This document shows positions 5,504-8,434 of a stretch of DNA of 8,434 bases, in pieces. The translations under genes were made by a program, and so were the position numbers. This DNA is from Promethearchaeota archaeon (GTDB taxonomy: Archaea; Asgardarchaeota; Lokiarchaeia; Sigynarchaeales; MK-D1). Numbering within the stretch: position 1 is the stretch's first letter; each line of letters begins with the position of its first letter. Below the pieces are notes generated by a model. That model did no database searches. It had not been told where the DNA came from and saw only the letters and a list, made by a program, of their open reading frames with translations. The stretch is taken from NCBI GenBank assembly GCA_016839865.1, contig JAEOTN010000265.1, forward strand, positions 1-8,434. Direction: 5' to 3'.

Positions 5504-5518
5504 CGTCTCATATTTATA
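5504..5518 (-). promoter_or_regulatory. Core promoter of the beta-helix gene with shared 13-base motif
   Basis: The minus strand reads TATAAATATGAGACG. TATAAATA (5518-5511) is a strong TATA box and predicts a start near 5488, giving a leader of about 8 nt before the ATG at 5480. The 13 bases at 5516-5504 are identical to those in the promoter of the small-gene operon at 1441-1429, including GAGACG beyond the TATA core. Confidence 0.6.
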
Positions 5519-5537
5519 TCTTATGTTCTATATGAGA
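5506..5537. promoter_or_regulatory. Inverted repeat TCTCATAT/ATATGAGA, candidate operator
   Basis: TCTCATAT (5506-5513) and ATATGAGA (5530-5537) are perfect 8-base arms with a 16-base spacer, giving a 24-bp arm-centre distance. The left arm overlaps the TATA box of the beta-helix gene, so a bound protein would be expected to block that promoter. The left half-site recurs at 1431-1438 near the paralogous regulator A. Regulator B is the natural candidate ligand, by inference only. Confidence 0.5.
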
Positions 5538-5592
5538 TACTTTTTCATCTATTTTACGCGTCTAGATATTATTATAAATGTTTAAATAACGA

Positions 5593-5610
5593 ATCTTTGT
5601 ATATCTTTGT
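5593..5610. repeat. Tandem ATCTTTGT boxes, 10 bp apart
   Basis: ATCTTTGT occurs at 5593-5600 and again at 5603-5610, exactly 10 bp (one helical turn) apart, about 50-65 bp upstream of the TATA box of regulator B. The same strand orientation and phasing suit a regulator binding one face of the helix. The inverse hexamer ACAAAG appears twice at the ribosome-binding site of the same gene. Confidence 0.35.
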
Positions 5611-5658
5611 GACGTCTTATTTTTTAAAAATTATATAAGAATAAGATGATTTAACTAA

Positions 5659-5713
5659 TATATATAATATAATTTCAAGAGAGAGATCGCTAAACAAAGG
5701 ATAACAAAGGAAC
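5659..5713 (+). promoter_or_regulatory. Promoter and duplicated Shine-Dalgarno of regulator B
   Basis: TATATATAATATAA (5659-5672) is a good TATA box and predicts a start near 5690. The leader contains AACAAAGGA twice, at 5693-5701 and 5703-5711, exactly 10 bases apart. The second copy provides AAAGGA at 5706-5711, 6 nt before the ATG at 5718, and supports that start. The first copy has no start codon at a usable distance. The remaining 5541-5658 shows only the tandem ATCTTTGT boxes and AT-rich sequence. Confidence 0.5.
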
Positions 5714-5717
5714 TCAA

Positions 5718-6527
5718 ATGCCCGAAGAAAAATCTTTTACTCAGCCTCCAAGACTGAAAGTCGATAAAAACAATCGTTATCGCTACTTATTACCAAACGG
5801 AGAAGAAAAATTTGTCGAATTGACAGATAAAGAGATAAATACTATAGAAAACTGGTTCAAGTTACTCGCTAAACATAAGTTACGAAATGATATAGAAAAT
5901 ATTTTACAAGTGTTTTATGAGCTAAATGTGACCCAAATCAGCCATTTAGTGAAACAAAGTAAGGCTACAGTTGCAAGACACCTTCAATTAATGGAAGAAG
6001 ACGGTTTACTTCTATCTCGTAAAGGTAAACGAGATAATCTAGGGAAGTATCCTGCAAAAATTTACCGAATAAACGAAAAGCTTCAGCAAATTCTAGAAGA
6101 TAGCTCTGTACAACTCCCTCCACCACAAAATGAAGAAGAATTGATTGAATTTTATAAAACGGAGATCCTCATTCATCGAAATTTGTTATATCAGTTTAAA
6201 TCATTACTAGAATATTTATCTCCACTACTCGACATGTTTGAAGAAAATCTTCATGATATTTCTGCTGCAAAAAGAATTTATGAAGAATTTTTTGACATAA
6301 AAACTACAAGAAATTTCCCAACTTTAGCGAGGATGTATTATAGTGAGAAATATTGGGATGAATATAATGAAGAATTTCTAAATTACGTGTCAAAGTCAAA
6401 GCAAGTATTAACGAAGCAAAATGCAGATTCAGATGTAAAAGAGAGAGAGTTCGTAGGATTCAAGGTCATTCTCCCAATTGCAAAACTTATTGAAGTGTAT
6501 AAAAAACGTGTGTTAGATAAGAAATAA
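5718..6527 (+). CDS. Winged-helix transcriptional regulator B (ArsR/MarR-like), paralogue of regulator A
   Basis: This 269-residue soluble protein has the same plan as regulator A. It has an N-terminal PPRLKVDKNNRYRYLLPNGE segment (about 10-29), a winged helix-turn-helix at about 50-118 with recognition helix QSKATVARHLQLMEEDGLL (80-98), and a wing containing KYPAKIYR. A long helical half (about 140-265) carries the signature KQNADSDVKERE near residue 233. Over the 32 residues from VTQIS to the RK after the recognition helix, 17 match regulator A, and the TVARHL core is identical, so related DNA sites are expected. It is divergent from the beta-helix gene, with 237 bp between, and converges with the methyltransferase gene. 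Control of the divergent gene, itself, or both is likely for such an arrangement but unproven. No cysteine-based metal site is visible, which argues against a classical metal-sensing ArsR. Confidence 0.85.
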   Translation: MPEEKSFTQPPRLKVDKNNRYRYLLPNGEEKFVELTDKEINTIENWFKLLAKHKLRNDIENILQVFYELNVTQISHLVKQSKATVARHLQLMEEDGLLLSRKGKRDNLGKYPAKIYRINEKLQQILEDSSVQLPPPQNEEELIEFYKTEILIHRNLLYQFKSLLEYLSPLLDMFEENLHDISAAKRIYEEFFDIKTTRNFPTLARMYYSEKYWDEYNEEFLNYVSKSKQVLTKQNADSDVKEREFVGFKVILPIAKLIEVYKKRVLDKK

Positions 6528-6534
6528 CTAAAAT

Positions 6535-6549
6535 CAAAAATTATTTTTG
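6535..6549. terminator. Palindromic AT-rich bidirectional terminator
   Basis: CAAAAAT and ATTTTTG flank a single central T, making a near-palindrome that spans the 13-bp gap between convergent genes and the stop codon of the methyltransferase. Each strand gains a T5 tract just after or at the end of its gene. Bidirectional U-tract termination is the simplest role. Confidence 0.4.
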
Positions 6550-7266
6550 TGTTAATTTCGCAAGATAATTACCTTCTTCTTCCTTATACAGAATTTCACA
6601 ATTCCATCCAGTTTTTTCACAATATTTCTTCACAGTATCAGGATCCACATGCAATATACCAAATTCAGGTCCAACAATATCTTTATATTCAAATCGAGTT
6701 CTAATTTCACCAAAATATCCTCCCGATTCAATTCTGAATTGCTGATATGCTAAGTGTTCAGATTTTTCTGTTTTACGAATTTCAATTGAATCAAATATAA
6801 TCTGTCCATCCTTCTTGACTATTTTTTTAGCATGGAGAAGAAATTTTTCTAATCCTTTAAGATCTTGAACATTTCCGATGCTCCGACCGTATAATAAGAT
6901 AGTGTCATATCCCGATTCTGAAAACTTGAAGAGATCTGAGCACCAAACTTGTAATACACCGCGTTTTTTCATGATTTCGCAAGCATTAGAGTTAATTTCT
7001 ACTGCGGTTACATCAAAACCTCGATTTTGTAATTCTAAGCAATCAGCACCCACCCCTGCACTCAAATCTACAATTTTTCCTTTACAAAAGTCTAACATTT
7101 TTTTTTCTAATGATGAGAATTCATCCACTGTGCGGAAATACTTTCTTACACTCATTTCATCTCGATACCCGTCTTCTCTCACAATTATTACTGGAATATC
7201 TTCTCCACCATAATAGAAATCACGTAACGCTTGACCAAAAGGTTCCATTGCCTTTTGCATATTCAT
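6541..7266 (-). CDS. Class I SAM-dependent methyltransferase
   Basis: The 241-residue cytoplasmic protein has a Rossmann-fold SAM-binding core. Motif I is GKIVDLSAGVGADCLELQNRG (about 63-83), with the acidic residue D67 and the glycine loop; the usual DxGxGxG is altered to DLSAGVGAD. The acidic end of strand 2 is VEIN (E90), which should bind the SAM ribose. CSDLF (about 109-113) and DTILLYGRSIGNV (about 121-133) follow, and a KKDGQIIFDS strand (about 151-160) matches the later part of the fold. The N-terminal 60 residues and the C-terminal part (about 175-240, GGYFGEIRTRFEYKD) probably set substrate choice; the substrate cannot be read from sequence. AAGGA at 7274-7270 lies 3 nt before this ATG but 9 nt before the in-frame ATG at 7260, so the true start may be Met3. 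It lies 52 nt after the hybrid kinase stop and may share its transcript. Confidence 0.82.
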   Translation of the reverse strand: MNMQKAMEPFGQALRDFYYGGEDIPVIIVREDGYRDEMSVRKYFRTVDEFSSLEKKMLDFCKGKIVDLSAGVGADCLELQNRGFDVTAVEINSNACEIMKKRGVLQVWCSDLFKFSESGYDTILLYGRSIGNVQDLKGLEKFLLHAKKIVKKDGQIIFDSIEIRKTEKSEHLAYQQFRIESGGYFGEIRTRFEYKDIVGPEFGILHVDPDTVKKYCEKTGWNCEILYKEEEGNYLAKLTQK

Positions 7267-7285
7267 AAATCCTTAAGTGTGTTGG

Positions 7286-7297
7286 AAAAATAAAAAA
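7286..7297 (-). terminator. T-rich tract between kinase and methyltransferase genes
   Basis: On the minus strand the 52-bp gap contains a T6-A-T5 stretch about 20 nt after the kinase stop. It could terminate the kinase transcript or act as part of a promoter for the methyltransferase, since it is about 20-30 bases before that start. The sequence does not settle whether the two genes form an operon. Confidence 0.3.
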
Positions 7298-7318
7298 TCT
7301 ATTTGTTAAGTATCTATG

Positions 7319-8434
7319 TTAACCAAGGATTTCTCGAATTTTCTTCAACAGTTGCAAGCGTTCGATGGGTTTAGTAATAAAAGCATCATGATCTTTAACT
7401 GTATTCTCTTCACCAGCATAGCCTGATATGAATAAGACTTTCAAAGTGGGATCTATTTCATGGAATTTTGAAACTACTTCCACACCTCCCATTATGGGCA
7501 TTATGACATCTGAAACGATAAGATCAATTTTTTTCACCAAATGGGAATAATTCAATATAGCGCTCTCCCCATTTTCAGCTTCCCAAACTGAATAACCTTC
7601 ATTCTTTAAAATTAAATTTATCACTTTCCTTACAGCTTCTTCATCCTCGATCAAAAGTATGGTCTCAGTTCCTTTCCACTCAGATTTTTTCGGTATTATC
7701 ACTTCTTCTTCACTGATCGTGTTGAGACTGAGAGGAAAATTAATGATGAATTTAGAGCCTTTTCCAACACCACTTTCAACTTCAATTTCTCCATTACTTT
7801 GAGCTATAATTCCGTATACTGTAGCCAATCCTAATCCGGTGCCTTTTGATTTTGTTGTAAAGAATGGTTCAAACAAACGTAATTTTGTTTGTTCATCCAT
7901 CCCAACTCCCGTATCTGCTATTGATAAGCTACCAAAATATTTCAATTGGTTTCCTATATGTTTAGAATTCACAAAGGAGCTAATCTTTAGGTTTCCACCT
8001 TTAGTCATTGCTTCTTTTGCATTAATTACTAAATTTAGTATTACTTGTTCTATTTGTACCTTATCTACTTTAATCGTAATCGGTTGATTGTGAAGTTCTA
8101 AATCTAGTTGGATGTTTTCTGGGAGAATTCTACGTACCATATTCTCCATCTCTGCCAAAACGCTGTTCAAATTGACTAGCTTTGGTTTTAGTAATTGTTT
8201 TTTACTAAATGCAAGAAGTTGACGTGTAAGACTTGCCGCTCTATTGCTAGCTTTGATTATTTCAGACAATGAATCTCGAGTAGTGTCGTCAATCATATCA
8301 TGTTGTAGTAATTGAGCGGTTCCCATTATAACAGTAAGGATGTTGTTGAAGTCGTGGGAGATTCCTCCTGCTAATTGCCCCATAGCTTCCATTTTTTGAC
8401 TGTGCTGTAATTGTTCTTGGAGAGTTATTTTTTC
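7319..8434 (-). CDS. Hybrid histidine kinase with C-terminal receiver domain (5' end missing)
   Basis: The frame is open to the right edge, so the N-terminal sensor part is outside; 371 residues are visible. The first 14 (including LQEQLQHSQK) look like the end of a linker helix common after PAS domains. The phosphoacceptor H-box is GGISHDFNNIL (His at visible residue 27, from codon 8392 residue 13). The ATPase domain shows the N-box NLVINAKEAM, G1 DTGVGM, F-box FEPFFTT and G2 GTGLGLA. A receiver domain follows after a short linker: acidic pair ED in LLIEDEE, phosphoacceptor Asp in LIVSDVIMP, Ser in FISGYAG and Lys in FITKP. All catalytic residues are present. Such proteins autophosphorylate on His and pass the phosphate to the receiver Asp. 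The H-box type is very common in bacteria, so acquisition from bacteria is plausible. The output partner is not visible in the window. Confidence 0.92.
   Translation of the reverse strand, partial: EKITLQEQLQHSQKMEAMGQLAGGISHDFNNILTVIMGTAQLLQHDMIDDTTRDSLSEIIKASNRAASLTRQLLAFSKKQLLKPKLVNLNSVLAEMENMVRRILPENIQLDLELHNQPITIKVDKVQIEQVILNLVINAKEAMTKGGNLKISSFVNSKHIGNQLKYFGSLSIADTGVGMDEQTKLRLFEPFFTTKSKGTGLGLATVYGIIAQSNGEIEVESGVGKGSKFIINFPLSLNTISEEEVIIPKKSEWKGTETILLIEDEEAVRKVINLILKNEGYSVWEAENGESAILNYSHLVKKIDLIVSDVIMPIMGGVEVVSKFHEIDPTLKVLFISGYAGEENTVKDHDAFITKPIERLQLLKKIREILG

Noticed and set aside
6878..7213. 111-residue plus-strand frame antisense to the methyltransferase
   Set aside because: Antisense to SAM-binding motifs; no motif or ribosome-binding site of its own.
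7839..8087. 82-residue plus-strand frame inside the kinase gene
   Set aside because: Antisense to the ATPase domain motifs of the kinase.

Overview
The window is AT-rich and looks archaeal. Several start codons sit about 20-30 nt downstream of TATA-like boxes with little or no leader, genes end in oligo-T tracts, and two exported proteins finish in a hydrophobic helix plus a basic tail (one preceded by an IPGYS-type motif). The mix of a beta-helix protein with an N-terminal signal and C-terminal anchor, an LVIVD-repeat beta-propeller and large winged-helix regulators resembles Asgard archaea (Loki/Heimdall type). That assignment is inference from gene style, not from a marker gene. I see no rRNA, tRNA, CRISPR array, insertion sequence or phage gene.

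Layout. 1-892 (+): 3' part of a radical SAM protein with a SPASM-like C-terminal cysteine region. 958-1388 (-): two small genes (46 and 89 codons) forming a probable operon, the second behind a near-perfect Shine-Dalgarno. 1389-1616: divergent promoter region. 1617-2459 (+): winged-helix regulator A. 2488-3582 (-): exported LVIVD-repeat beta-propeller, convergent with regulator A. 3583-3856: noncoding stretch holding four inverted repeats. 3857-4525 (-): 2H phosphoesterase (2'-5' RNA ligase/LigT-like). 4626-5480 (-): exported right-handed beta-helix protein. 5481-5717: divergent promoter region with an 8+8 bp inverted repeat and paired hexamers. 5718-6527 (+): winged-helix regulator B, a clear paralogue of A. 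6541-7266 (-): class I SAM-dependent methyltransferase. 7319-8434 (-): C-terminal part of a hybrid histidine kinase with a receiver domain.

How the genes may work together. The most coherent signal is a duplicated regulatory arrangement. Regulators A and B share their whole architecture, including an N-terminal LKVD...NR segment, a near-identical recognition helix and a C-terminal KQNAD signature. Each is transcribed divergently from a minus-strand transcription unit (the small-gene operon for A, the beta-helix gene for B). Both minus-strand promoters carry the same 13 bases, TAAATATGAGACG, spanning the TATA region. The simplest reading is that both regulators descend from one ancestor and may read a common operator that controls the divergent neighbour, with surface-exposed proteins among the targets. 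The kinase and methyltransferase are codirectional and may be cotranscribed, but nothing ties them to the regulators. No complete, clearly new biological system is demonstrated here; the paralogous regulator/promoter pair, the small-gene operon and the inverted-repeat cluster deserve follow-up.
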